A stretch of DNA of 64,000 nucleotides from Leptospira wolbachii serovar Codice str. CDC (lineage in GTDB: Bacteria; Spirochaetota; Leptospiria; Leptospirales; Leptospiraceae). This document shows positions 35,193 through 43,293 of the stretch, in pieces. The first letter of the stretch is position 1; every line of letters starts with the position of its first letter. The DNA lies in the NCBI RefSeq assembly GCF_000332515.2, contig NZ_AOGZ02000016.1, forward strand, positions 62,001 to 126,000, given 5' to 3'. A program made the translations under genes and the position numbers. Under the pieces are notes generated by a model that was given only the letters and a program-made list of their open reading frames with translations, did not search any database and was not told the origin of the DNA.

Positions 35193-35520
35193 GGATGGCA
35201 GGACTTGGAAAAACGAGCCTGATGAGGTCAAATCGTTTTAAATACATATAACTAGAGATAGGGAGACCGAGGAGCACAAGGACTCTTTTTTTCAATCGCA
35301 GGTCACGCGCCATATTTAAGAGTTTGGTGAGGAGAGTGACAGGAAGGTAAGGTAGGTTCGAAAGATCCATTTGGATATGGGATCTTGTTTGGAAGAACAA
35401 CATGTGCATCACAGAATCCATTTCTTCTTCCAGTTCGTTGTGAACGGTTTTAGACAAAATGACAATTTCATACGCATTCTGAACTTCGCGCACATTCAAG
35501 TATTTTGTTTTTTTTGCCAT
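35161..35520 (-). CDS. STAS-like small cytoplasmic protein
   Basis: 119 residues. The pattern of an N-terminal strand (YEIVILSKTV), a central segment IQMDLSNLPYLPVTLLTKLLNMARDLRLKKRVLVLLGLP and a final LIRLVF strand resembles a STAS/anti-sigma-antagonist fold, including the place where SpoIIAA-type proteins carry a phosphorylated serine (here the LSNLPYLP region). I am not sure of the family. It is divergent from epmA, 12 bp apart. Confidence 0.6.
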   Translation of the reverse strand: MAKKTKYLNVREVQNAYEIVILSKTVHNELEEEMDSVMHMLFFQTRSHIQMDLSNLPYLPVTLLTKLLNMARDLRLKKRVLVLLGLPISSYMYLKRFDLIRLVFPSPAILRESHRDSRG

Positions 35521-35532
35521 TGGAGGTAATGT

Positions 35533-36504
35533 ATGGTCTCACTCTCAAAAGATACACTCATTTTTCGTTCCAAAGTCATCCGAAAGGTTCGTGAGATTTT
35601 ATGGCGGGATGGATTTCTGGAAGTGGATACTCCTACTTTAAAGCCCATTGTAGGGATGGAACCTTATTTGGATCCTTTTGAAGTGCGCTCTCCCAATGGA
35701 CGTGAAAAAGGATACCTCATCACTTCTCCTGAATACAGTCTGAAACAGATGATGGCAAAAGGGATGACTCGGATCTTTGAATTGGCCCATACCTACAGGT
35801 CAGGCGAAATGGGAAGTGAGTTTCATTCCAAAGAGTTTCTGATGTTAGAACTTTATGCAAAAGGAATGAATGATAGTTCCTTACGTCATTATATGGAAAC
35901 TTTTTTACGAGAATTGATCCGCAATTTCGGAACCGAAGAGGAAAATAAAAAAACCTCCCTCCCAGATTGGATCCGTCATCTCTCTGTAGAAGAGGCCTTT
36001 GTACAAAATGTCGGACATGGATTTTCTCGCGCTGATTTGTTGGAAACGATTGAAAACAGAAAACTATCTAATTCTAGTTTGGCAGAACTCGGAACTTGGC
36101 AGTATGAAGATCTTTTCTTTTTGGTATTCTTAAACTTGGTGGAACCAAAGTTAGGGGAAGGAATTGTTTTTTTATATGATTATCCGCAAGAATGCGCGGC
36201 CCTGGCTCGAGTGGTAGGTGGGGTTGCTAAACGATTTGAAATTTATTGGGACGGGTTGGAGCTAGCCAATGCCTTCTATGAGTTAAGTGATGCAAAAGAG
36301 CAACGAAAACGATTTAGAGAAGAACGGGAATTACGGGCCAAGTTAGGAAAAGAAGTATTTGCCATGGATGAGGAATTTCTTCGTTGTTTGGAAAATGGAT
36401 TCCCCGAATGTGCAGGGATCTCGATTGGAATGGATCGGTTACTTTTGAAATTATCAGGGAAACACGGGCTAGGTGAGATTAGCCCGTATTGGATGGAAGT
36501 TTAG
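35533..36504 (+). CDS. epmA: EF-P--(R)-beta-lysine ligase EpmA (GenX/PoxA)
   Basis: 323 residues, the size of EpmA rather than a full lysyl-tRNA synthetase: it has the class II catalytic core but no N-terminal anticodon-binding domain. Class II motifs are visible: VREILWRDGFLEVDTPTL (motif 1), FELAHTYRSGEMGSEFHSKEFLMLELYAK (motif 2) and GISIGMDRLLLKL (motif 3). EpmA attaches beta-lysine to the conserved lysine of elongation factor P. The substrate gene efp and a KamA/EpmB-like gene are about 18 kb to the right, which supports this assignment. No other tRNA synthetase genes are nearby. Confidence 0.92.
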   Translation: MVSLSKDTLIFRSKVIRKVREILWRDGFLEVDTPTLKPIVGMEPYLDPFEVRSPNGREKGYLITSPEYSLKQMMAKGMTRIFELAHTYRSGEMGSEFHSKEFLMLELYAKGMNDSSLRHYMETFLRELIRNFGTEEENKKTSLPDWIRHLSVEEAFVQNVGHGFSRADLLETIENRKLSNSSLAELGTWQYEDLFFLVFLNLVEPKLGEGIVFLYDYPQECAALARVVGGVAKRFEIYWDGLELANAFYELSDAKEQRKRFREERELRAKLGKEVFAMDEEFLRCLENGFPECAGISIGMDRLLLKLSGKHGLGEISPYWMEV

Positions 36505-36514
36505 AGAAGAAGGA

Positions 36515-36904
36515 TTAGTCTTCTGATTGGAATTTTTCGCAAGACTCAGGAACTTTCCCATCTTCGAAATCAGCACAAGAGAAGGCCGCCATTTCTTTGG
36601 CACATTTTTTCATGTCTTCCAAATCTTCTTTGGTCAGTTTTTTGGTAGGTTTGTCATTTGCTGGTTTTTGGCCTTCCACTACATAGTTTTTGTAGCGTGC
36701 TTCACAGACATTCCCATTCACAAACTGAGACTCGACCATTTTCCTTTGGTCTGCGGGAAGGTCTTTCAGTTTTTCTTTCATACACTCAGAAGTTTTGGCA
36801 CACATTTTTTTGGAAAGGCTTTGAAACTCTTTTGCATCCTTTAATGACTGTGAGGTGAGAAGGCATGGAATAAAAAAGAGAGAAACGAGAAATATTTTTT
36901 TCAT
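36515..36904 (-). CDS. Small secreted cysteine-containing protein
   Basis: 129 residues with a signal peptide (MKKIFLVSLFFIPCLLTSQS). The mature part is helical, lysine-rich and carries six cysteines in regular spacing (KKMCAKTSEC, NVCEARY, KKCAKEMAAFSC, ESCEKF), suggesting three disulfides. It is probably periplasmic. I do not recognise a family with known function. Convergent with epmA, 10 bp away, and divergent from the secreted protein at 36997. Confidence 0.75.
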   Translation of the reverse strand: MKKIFLVSLFFIPCLLTSQSLKDAKEFQSLSKKMCAKTSECMKEKLKDLPADQRKMVESQFVNGNVCEARYKNYVVEGQKPANDKPTKKLTKEDLEDMKKCAKEMAAFSCADFEDGKVPESCEKFQSED

Positions 36905-36996
36905 ACAAAAAGATTACAGATCACCGTCTTTTGGTAAAGAAAAAAATGAAGAAAAAGGATTGAAACCAAATCATAATGATTCTAGGATTCTCGACC

Positions 36997-37581
36997 ATGA
37001 AAACATTCACTAGTTTGTTAGTCTTTTGTTTCTCCTTACCGCTTGTGGCACAAAACTTGACAGGAAGAAATCCAGTAAACATTTCTTCCGAACCTACCAC
37101 CATTGAAGAATTCAAATCATTACAATCAAATCTTGCAGCCACACCAGAAGGAGGAGCTGCGATCCTTGTACTTGCGATTTCTCTTTATGGCAAAAACCAA
37201 GACTTGGGTAGAAAGGCAGTCACTTTATCTGTCCTCTCCAAAAACAGACAAAAGTCTACCAAACCAACGGCAGTGGATGGAGTTGATTTAGGAGGGAGTG
37301 ATCTGTATCTTCTTGGACAACTGGATAAATACAAAATGTTATCTAATGGATATTGGAAAGGGGCAGAACCTTCGAATGGATACACACCGAGTTTGCCTTT
37401 AACTGTTGAAACTTATACAAACCCGTATTCGGGAGATGAGTCCACAGGCAAATTGAAACTTTTTGTGGCCACTCGGGGGGCTTCCAGTTTTCGACCAGTG
37501 TCTGTAGAAAAAGATACTGATGGTCTTTGGCGTGCCAAAGAAATGAGTTCTCTTTTTGTCGGAATGATGCCAGCCAAATAA
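36997..37581 (+). CDS. Secreted protein of unknown function
   Basis: The start at ATG 36997 gives a clean signal peptide (MKTFTSLLVFCFSLPLVAQ); the earlier ATG at 36976 would put charged residues before it. The 194-residue product has a conserved-looking domain with EFKSLQSNLAATPEGGAAILVLAISLY and a C-terminal half with KLFVATRGASSFRPVSVEKD and WRAKEMSSLFVG. It resembles the DUF6935-type family, but this is weak recognition. It ends directly at the ATG of the ZIP transporter gene, implying co-translation. Confidence 0.7.
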   Translation: MKTFTSLLVFCFSLPLVAQNLTGRNPVNISSEPTTIEEFKSLQSNLAATPEGGAAILVLAISLYGKNQDLGRKAVTLSVLSKNRQKSTKPTAVDGVDLGGSDLYLLGQLDKYKMLSNGYWKGAEPSNGYTPSLPLTVETYTNPYSGDESTGKLKLFVATRGASSFRPVSVEKDTDGLWRAKEMSSLFVGMMPAK

Positions 37582-38394
37582 ATGTTAGATTCTATTATGT
37601 TATGGCATCCAGTGGTTTTGGCTCTCCTTGCCACTGGGTTCACTTGGTTTTGTACTGCTTTTGGTGCTGGTTTTGTATTTTTCTTTCGCACCGTACCAAG
37701 GCCCGTCTTCAATGCAATGTTAGGGTTTGCCTCCGGCATTATGATTGCTGCCAGTTTTTGGTCATTGTTATTACCCTCTATCGAGCTTTCAGAAAATGCT
37801 GGGAATCCTGCTTGGCTCCATTCTAGTTTTGGGTTTTTATCGGGTGGACTCAGTCTTTATGTTCTGCATAAACTCCTTCCTCATTTGCACGTAGGTTTGG
37901 AAGAAAACCATTTGGAAGGAGGGAAGTCTTCCTTTCAGCGGAGTTTACTTTTGATTCTTGCCATCACACTACACAACATTCCGGAAGGTTTGGCGGTAGG
38001 TGTCGCCTTTGGGGCGCTTGGCGACGGATTTACCTATGAAGCGCTGATGGCGGCGGCGGTTGTTGCTTTCGGAATTGGAATCCAAAATATACCAGAGGGG
38101 GCAGCAGTTTCCATTCCATTGTTACGTGAAGGTTTTAGTGCGCGGAAGAGCTTTTGGTATGGACAACTCTCTGGATTTGTAGAACCAATCGGTGGTCTTC
38201 TTGGAGCTGCCCTTGTTTTTTATGTGGAAAGTATACTTCCCTTTGCATTATCTTTTGCCGCAGGAGCCATGATCTTTGTAGTTGTAGAAGAGTTGATTCC
38301 CGAATCTCATACAGGCAAAGAAACCGAAATGTCAACCCTCGGTGCCATGTTTGGATTTGTTCTTATGATGGCACTGGACGTGGGGCTTGGCTGA
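37582..38394 (+). CDS. ZIP family metal transporter
   Basis: 270 residues with about eight membrane segments. The two metal-site helices are plain: LAITLHNIPEGLAVGVAFG and FGIGIQNIPEGAAVSIPLL, followed by VVEELIPESHTG. A short His-containing loop (HKLLPHLHVGLEENH) lies before the first motif. It most resembles the ZupT/ZIP11-type (GufA) importers of zinc and other divalent cations across the cytoplasmic membrane. It begins immediately after the stop codon of the secreted-protein gene. Confidence 0.93.
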   Translation: MLDSIMLWHPVVLALLATGFTWFCTAFGAGFVFFFRTVPRPVFNAMLGFASGIMIAASFWSLLLPSIELSENAGNPAWLHSSFGFLSGGLSLYVLHKLLPHLHVGLEENHLEGGKSSFQRSLLLILAITLHNIPEGLAVGVAFGALGDGFTYEALMAAAVVAFGIGIQNIPEGAAVSIPLLREGFSARKSFWYGQLSGFVEPIGGLLGAALVFYVESILPFALSFAAGAMIFVVVEELIPESHTGKETEMSTLGAMFGFVLMMALDVGLG

Positions 38395-38409
38395 AGTTTC
38401 AGAAGAACC

Positions 38410-38724
38410 ATGACTCCAAATTATTTTCTTACTAAAAGTTTATTGTATGAATGGATTCCTGATTTCGAACTTAATGTTTATGATCTTTCCGACCTAGTGG
38501 TTTTGGATCAAGGATTAGAGAAAGAATGCAAAGCAATAGGAGAGCAGTTTCATACTTTTTTAGCTATTTATAAAAAAGGAACCATCGCAAAACCGAAAGG
38601 GTTATGTACAACCTTCAAATATGCAATTTTAGATTCTAAGGCATTGGATCTTTGCCAAAAGTTTGAGGAAAAATTAGGTGGAAATATTCTTGTTGCATAT
38701 GCAAAACCATTAGAACGTTGGTAA
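38410..38724 (+). CDS. Small cytoplasmic protein of unknown function
   Basis: 104 residues without signal peptide or membrane segment. It contains LTKSLLYEWIPDFELNVYDLSDLVVLD at the N-terminus and two cysteines (KECKAIGE; LDLCQKFEE). No family recognised. It starts 15 bp after the ZIP gene on the same strand and may be the last gene of that transcript. Confidence 0.6.
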   Translation: MTPNYFLTKSLLYEWIPDFELNVYDLSDLVVLDQGLEKECKAIGEQFHTFLAIYKKGTIAKPKGLCTTFKYAILDSKALDLCQKFEEKLGGNILVAYAKPLERW

Positions 38725-38797
38725 TATGACTGCTGTCATTCGGTAGTTTGTTGAATTTGGATGCGCTGCTCTTTTTGCCTCCAAGTTAAGAGGAGAT

Positions 38798-39187
38798 ATG
38801 AAAAAATTTTTTTTATTTAGTTTAAGTTTTCTTTTGTTCCATTGTGCTAACACTTCCTATTTCCAAACATGGGGTAAACACAAAGTTCGATTGAACGGAT
38901 ATACAACGGCTGAAGGGTATACTGTTGCAGATTCTTTTGATTTAACCTATACACGAGTTTATCTTTTTTGGGGTTTATCCAACATTAGAGACAAAGCACT
39001 GGATGAACTGTTAGCAGAGGTTTATCTCAAACATCCCAATGCTCAAATTGGGGATTTAAAAATTACAGAAGAATACGAATTTTGGGATGGAGTATTTGAC
39101 ATGATCACCTTTGGAATAGTAAGGCCTTATACACTCAATCTAAAGGGGAATATATATGCGATGACAAACGGAGGTATTTCCAAATGA
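38798..39187 (+). CDS. Bor-like small lipoprotein 1
   Basis: 129 residues. The lipobox SFLLFHC follows a short signal, with GAGGAG 5 bases before the ATG. The mature domain ends EEYEFWDGVFDMITFGIVRPYTLNLKG, resembling the end of Bor/TRL-type lipoproteins (F-x-N-G-x-F-x2-I-T-x-G-I-Y-x-P). Bor of phage lambda is a serum-resistance-linked surface lipoprotein, but that function should not be assumed here. The 3' end overlaps the next lipoprotein gene by 4 bp. Confidence 0.75.
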   Translation: MKKFFLFSLSFLLFHCANTSYFQTWGKHKVRLNGYTTAEGYTVADSFDLTYTRVYLFWGLSNIRDKALDELLAEVYLKHPNAQIGDLKITEEYEFWDGVFDMITFGIVRPYTLNLKGNIYAMTNGGISK

Positions 39188-39576
39188 AATTTTTGCAACC
39201 ATTCCTAATTCTTGTCAGTGTTTTGTTTTTAAGCCATTGCGCTTCCTATCAATATGAACTTGTTGATACAAAAATCCCTATCAGTTTTTCTAACGAACTA
39301 GGAAGTAATGAGAAGTATAGGCATTTCATTATCGAAACAAAACTTTCTTGGTGGCTGTTTGACACACTTCCTATCGAAACCTTGAATCTGGATGATATTT
39401 TTCAAAGGCAACTTCCTTATGCAAAGAAGATTGTAAATCTTCGGATTTATTCGAAAGAGAATGCCGTTGATTCCTTGATCAGAACTTTGACTACCGGAGC
39501 ACAATTGCTTTTTGTATCAAACCGAGCTTTATATTCTCAAAGGACTATTATCATTGAAGGTTTGGTTGTAGAATAG
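39184..39576 (+). CDS. Bor-like small lipoprotein 2
   Basis: 130 residues. Lipobox VLFLSHC, then ASYQYELVDTKIPISF. The second half (LSWWLFDTLPIETLNLDDIF... and LIRTLTTGAQLLFVSNRALYSQRTIIIEG) follows the same order of elements as the preceding lipoprotein, so the two look like diverged tandem duplicates. The ATGA overlap with the first gene indicates coupled translation. Function unknown. Confidence 0.72.
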   Translation: MKFLQPFLILVSVLFLSHCASYQYELVDTKIPISFSNELGSNEKYRHFIIETKLSWWLFDTLPIETLNLDDIFQRQLPYAKKIVNLRIYSKENAVDSLIRTLTTGAQLLFVSNRALYSQRTIIIEGLVVE

Positions 39577-39630
39577 GGAATTTGATTTGTTATATGTATG
39601 ATGATTCTATGAGTTTGTTGGTTAATATAT

Positions 39631-40620
39631 ATGATTTTATCTAAAATTTCTCCTTTTCTGGGAGCCCACTGTGAAACCACAGCCACAGGAACACTTTTAA
39701 AACATATTGGAATGAATTTGTCGGAGCCTATGTTATTTGGGCTTGGGGAAGGCCTCAGTTTTATCTTTTGGAATATGAAAACAATGGATTTCCCTTTCAT
39801 CGGTGGAAGGATCAAACCTGATCAACTAACGGAAAATATATGTAAAAATCTAAATCTGAAATTAGAAATTCAGGAAACCGCTTCTAAAACGAAGGCTTGG
39901 TCGTCGGTCTGCGATTTAATTGATAGGGGAACTCCGGTTGGTTTGAAATTAGATTCTTTTTATTTAGAATATTTTTCCAAACCATTTCACTTTGCTGGTC
40001 ACTATGTTGCCCTTTACGGTTATGATGAATTAAATGCTTATTTGGTTGATACCAAACAGCAAGGAACCAAAGCGCAAACTTCTCTAAAGAGTTTGGAGTT
40101 GGCAAGAAGTGAAAAAGGCCCTATGGCTTCCAAAAATCTTTTTTATACGATTGAAGCAGGGAAAAAAACACCAGAGCTCTCAAAGATAGTGAGAGTGGCT
40201 GCAAAAAACAATGCTCGGGAATATTTGCACCCACCTATCACGAATGTTTCCTATAAGGGTATCAAAAAACTAGCTTCACAGTTAGAAAAATGGTTTCATT
40301 CTTCTTCTGATCCCAAGAGAGATTTTGCAACCACAGCCATGATGATGGAAAAGGCCGGTACGGGCGGTGCTATTTTTCGAAACTTATATCGAGACTTTTT
40401 GTTAGAAGCTTATGAGATCACGAAAGACCCGATCTTTCAAAATGCTCATAAACAATTCAAAGAAATTGCAAGTCACTGGACAGAAATTGCATCCTTGTTT
40501 GAGTCTTTGGGTAAGACGGGTGAAGATCGTCGACTGCCTCAGATAAAAAGTCTTTTGAATCGAATTTCGGATTTAGAATATGAGGCGATGGCCGGACTAT
40601 TGAAATTGAAAGTTGGATGA
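39631..40620 (+). CDS. BtrH N-terminal domain protein (BtrH_N plus DUF4872-like)
   Basis: 329 residues, no signal peptide. The N-terminal 130 residues match the BtrH_N papain-like fold: a cysteine near the start in LGAHCETTATGTLLKHIG, followed by GLGEGLSFIFW, and the histidine/aspartate part in PFHFAGHYVALYGYDE. The remainder is a helical DUF4872-like region (KLASQLEKWF, GTGGAIFRNLYRDFL). In butirosin synthesis BtrH transfers an acyl chain from a carrier protein to the antibiotic. No carrier protein or other natural-product gene is next to this one. The ATG at 39631 lacks a good ribosome binding site. Confidence 0.82.
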   Translation: MILSKISPFLGAHCETTATGTLLKHIGMNLSEPMLFGLGEGLSFIFWNMKTMDFPFIGGRIKPDQLTENICKNLNLKLEIQETASKTKAWSSVCDLIDRGTPVGLKLDSFYLEYFSKPFHFAGHYVALYGYDELNAYLVDTKQQGTKAQTSLKSLELARSEKGPMASKNLFYTIEAGKKTPELSKIVRVAAKNNAREYLHPPITNVSYKGIKKLASQLEKWFHSSSDPKRDFATTAMMMEKAGTGGAIFRNLYRDFLLEAYEITKDPIFQNAHKQFKEIASHWTEIASLFESLGKTGEDRRLPQIKSLLNRISDLEYEAMAGLLKLKVG

Positions 40621-40640
40621 GAGGCAGAATCCATTCTCCT

Positions 40641-40747
40641 GCCAGCGATTGCAGCGGAAATCCTTTCACGAAAGTGAAAGATTGGAGCGTAAAGCGCGGT
40701 CGCGTGATGAAATCCATTTTTAATTTAGCTAACATTTGCGAGGCGCC
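40641..40747. repeat. Structured repeat element, copy A
   Basis: About 105 bp. The core GCCAGCGATTGCAGCGGAAA continues into a hairpin with arms CTTTCAC/GTGAAAG and a GAAA tetraloop, then GATTGGAGCGTAAAGCGCGG, and the element ends GCGAGGCGCC. It is closely similar to copy B over the core and tail, and the hairpin differs between copies by compensatory changes. It lies between the converging BtrH-like and porin genes. Confidence 0.8.
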
Positions 40748-40801
40748 AAAATATTTCGACACCTTACTTTGATAGGTAAATGAGATCTTTTTTCCCAAAA
40801 A

Positions 40802-42553
40802 TTAAAACTGAGCAGTCACCATTAAATAGGCAAACTGTGCATTTTTGGAAAATTGATTGGTATAAACTTGGGAGTTGATCGTGCGATCGTTTACGCGATT
40901 TTGGATGGCATCCCCGGCAAATAACATACTATACCCGCATTCTAAAATTAAGTTTTTGTAAGGCATATTGTATTTGAAATCGATCTCCCGAAACAAACTT
41001 CTCCCGAGCATAGAAACTGGCCTGTTGTCACCAGCTCCTTTTTCTGTCAGAACTTGGCTTGAATCATAACTGTTATTCGTGATCGATTCTGTGCTCGCTC
41101 CCGTTTTGGCAACACCTGCGACATCATACCAACTATCTTGAAGTTTGTGTTTTTCAATGGCAAAGTAATCAACACGGAAATTTCCATAAGTCCCTAAGTT
41201 GTAAGTGGCGTTTACTGATTTCGATTTCATATTGACCCAGCTTACTTGGTCTGCCATCCCATAAAATAAATGGTTGGTATGAAATAAGTTTTGGAAACTG
41301 GCAATGGATCCGTCCGTTCTATTGGGATCTCCACTTCCGATATCGTAAGCTACACCTAATCTAAGTTTTTCGATTGTATATCCCACGTCGGCCCCAAAGG
41401 CAAAGGTTTTGTACTTTTCCTTTTCTGAATACAGGTTGTGGTTGTAAGTCCCATTGGTTAAAGGGTCGGTCAAGGTGACTTCGGTTCTTTGATTGTCCCA
41501 TCTGGGTCTGATGGATTTACCAGTGGTTCCTGTTTGCACTGCATATTCGAAAGAATAGTCCAAAGCTTGGAGTGCTTTTTTATTGGCCTGTGTTCTGTTG
41601 GTAATACGGATGCCATAAGTATGTAAGATATCCCATCTACTAGCCCTGGAGGCAGGATTTCCCGTTTCTCCTGTGGTGAGGATGAGCGATTGATTGGCCC
41701 GCAAGTATTCCTTTTGTAAACCTAAGTAATACAAATCAATATGAAAATAATCAGAGGGTTTTAAAGTATTATAAAATCCTGTAAAGTAAGAATCACCTAA
41801 CTCTTGTCTTTGGGCATCTGGTTTTAGAGTGCATGCTTTGGTTCCGTTATAAGGACAATCTAGGTAAGGACTATATTGGTTTTTAACGCCAAAGGAGGTA
41901 GTGTTCCCGGCGATATCAGAGTGACGTTCACTCACGGAGGTGACAAAGATATGAGAAGAGATGTATTTATCATCCCATTTTAATCTTAGTCCATCAAAAC
42001 TTCGGCCTATATTGGTCCAATCCAAAGATCCCACCAAACGTTCGTCACCGTATCGCAGAATTTGACGACCTGCTTGAATATGAAAGGGAAGATTGAAGTT
42101 GTTTTTTACTTCGATATAGGCTTCACGAACATCTGTACTTTGTCTGGTCCCATCATTGGCGGTGGAAAGCCCTGTGAGTGATCCTTTTTCTGCTCCCCAA
42201 AGCCTTGCATCCTGGAAAGTGATTTTAGCGATCACATCTTTGGTAAATTCTTTTTGAATCCAAAATTGGATCTTCTGTCCTGTAAAATCCACATTGTCGT
42301 TTGTGTTGCGATTGAAATCTAAGTTATACTTCAGTTCTGGACGAACCCGCACAAGGGCACCTGCCGTAAATCCATCCGACCAAGTTGGTGGTGGAGGTAG
42401 TTTCTGCGGTTCTTGTGTGGGAGGGGGAGTGGAACTAGGATTTACGGCCTGGTTCTGATTGGTTGGATTTTCAGGAACCGCCGTTTGTCCTAGGAGTTCA
42501 TAACCAATGACCAAATAGAATAAGATAAAAATCGGTAATCTTCGCTTCTGCAT
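40802..42553 (-). CDS. Alginate-export-family outer-membrane porin
   Basis: 583 residues. A signal peptide ends near LLGQTA, followed by a proline/threonine-rich linker, and then a large beta-barrel with the alginate_exp pattern: LKYNLDFNRNTND, FWIQKEFTKDVIAKITFQDAR, AYIEVKNNFNLPFHIQAGRQILRYGDERLVG and WTNIGRSFDGLRLKW. The C-terminus ends in a beta-strand with terminal Phe (AYLMVTAQF). Members include P. aeruginosa AlgE and other specific porins; the substrate here is unknown. An in-frame TAG stands just before the ATG, so this start is fixed. A hairpin separates the ribosome binding site from it. Confidence 0.88.
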   Translation of the reverse strand: MQKRRLPIFILFYLVIGYELLGQTAVPENPTNQNQAVNPSSTPPPTQEPQKLPPPPTWSDGFTAGALVRVRPELKYNLDFNRNTNDNVDFTGQKIQFWIQKEFTKDVIAKITFQDARLWGAEKGSLTGLSTANDGTRQSTDVREAYIEVKNNFNLPFHIQAGRQILRYGDERLVGSLDWTNIGRSFDGLRLKWDDKYISSHIFVTSVSERHSDIAGNTTSFGVKNQYSPYLDCPYNGTKACTLKPDAQRQELGDSYFTGFYNTLKPSDYFHIDLYYLGLQKEYLRANQSLILTTGETGNPASRASRWDILHTYGIRITNRTQANKKALQALDYSFEYAVQTGTTGKSIRPRWDNQRTEVTLTDPLTNGTYNHNLYSEKEKYKTFAFGADVGYTIEKLRLGVAYDIGSGDPNRTDGSIASFQNLFHTNHLFYGMADQVSWVNMKSKSVNATYNLGTYGNFRVDYFAIEKHKLQDSWYDVAGVAKTGASTESITNNSYDSSQVLTEKGAGDNRPVSMLGRSLFREIDFKYNMPYKNLILECGYSMLFAGDAIQNRVNDRTINSQVYTNQFSKNAQFAYLMVTAQF

Positions 42554-42560
42554 TTTCTAA

Positions 42561-42585
42561 AAGACCGGTTTTGCGGTCTTCTCCT
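42561..42585 (-). promoter_or_regulatory. Hairpin between Shine-Dalgarno and start codon of the porin gene
   Basis: In the message, AGGAG (42585-42581) is followed by a perfect 7-bp stem (AAGACCG/CGGTCTT, 6-base loop; 42580-42561) and then TTAGAAA and the ATG at 42553. The linear distance from AGGAG to ATG is 27 nt; folding the hairpin reduces it to about 7 nt, the ideal spacing. There is no other ribosome binding site. Confidence 0.55.
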
Positions 42586-43001
42586 ATGAGATTTCGAAAT
42601 GCAAGAATCGTACGTTTTGAGTAAAAATAGCTAAAATATTTACGAATTGTCTAAAATATGCTACAAACTGTATCTTTTGCGGGATATGCGAAAAGTGACA
42701 CGATTGTTTGCGATTCAACATTCGGTTCGTTATTTAAGGGGATTGTTTTTGATTTGAGTGATTTGCGTAAAGAACGTACGGTTTGAGTTGTGGGGAGTGG
42801 CGTTAATTGCAATGCATATAGCGCGAGGAAGTAAGGTGATAAACGCAATGCGGATAACCGCTAAATTTTCTGCGTTTATCCGTTATTCGATTAAACCCCT
42901 TTGTAGGTTAGTTAGTTGTAACGCGAATATATCCCAAACTATGCCAACATTGGGTGGAAGAATCACCGCATTCGTGCGGCGTTTAACAGAAATTCCTAGA
43001 A
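42586..43001. other. Gene-free stretch between porin and toxin-antitoxin genes
   Basis: No reading frame looks real. It has several inverted repeats: GATAAACGCA/TGCGTTTATC around 42838-42879, CCCAA/TTGGG around 42933-42954, and CCGCA-TTCG-TGCGG around 42966-42979 with a stable tetraloop. It must also hold the leftward promoter of the porin gene. An integron attC identity was considered and not supported. Confidence 0.45.
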
Positions 43002-43039
43002 ATATACAATTTGACAAATATACAAATCTTGTATATCTT
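43002..43039 (+). promoter_or_regulatory. Toxin-antitoxin promoter and operator
   Basis: TTGACA (43011-43016) and TATCTT (43034-43039) are spaced 17 bp. Three copies of the half-site ATATACAA are present: direct at 43002-43009 and 43018-43025, inverted at 43029-43036, the last two forming a palindrome with a 3-bp spacer over the -10 region. Ribbon-helix-helix antitoxins typically bind such repeats to repress their own operon. The ATG at 43048 is only 8 bases past the -10 box, so the message is nearly leaderless. Confidence 0.65.
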
Positions 43040-43047
43040 GGAAAATT

Positions 43048-43293
43048 ATGAATCAGACTGTTAATATCTCATTCGAAAAAGCTCTTTTAAAAGAAATTGA
43101 TAAAATTGCAAAAAGAGAACACAGATCTAGATCCGAATTGATTCGTGAAGCGGCAAGGACTTATATTGAAAAAAAATCCAAGTGGCAGGCTATCTTCGAT
43201 TTTACTTCAAAAACTATAGAGAAATCGAATCTTACAGAAGCTGACATTTTTGAGGAAATTAAAACAGTTAGAAGAAATAAAAAAGCTTCTTAA
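43048..43293 (+). CDS. Ribbon-helix-helix antitoxin
   Basis: 81 residues. The N-terminal 50 residues form the RHH DNA-binding unit: QTVNISFEKALLKEIDKIAKREHRSRSELIREAARTYI, strand then two helices. The acidic and flexible C-terminal part would wrap the toxin. It shares one base with the PIN gene (TAATG), the usual antitoxin-first arrangement with coupled translation. Its promoter carries matching half-sites. Confidence 0.92.
   Translation: MNQTVNISFEKALLKEIDKIAKREHRSRSELIREAARTYIEKKSKWQAIFDFTSKTIEKSNLTEADIFEEIKTVRRNKKAS

Noticed and set aside
42700..43000. Possible integron attC sites (GTTAAAC-like core, several inverted repeats) upstream of the toxin-antitoxin pair
   Set aside because: Only one core-like site was found and no properly spaced second core or L boxes; no integrase gene or other cassette is in the window.
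42758..43051. 97-codon reading frame before the antitoxin gene
   Set aside because: No coding character, runs through inverted repeats and the toxin-antitoxin promoter, and has no ribosome binding site.
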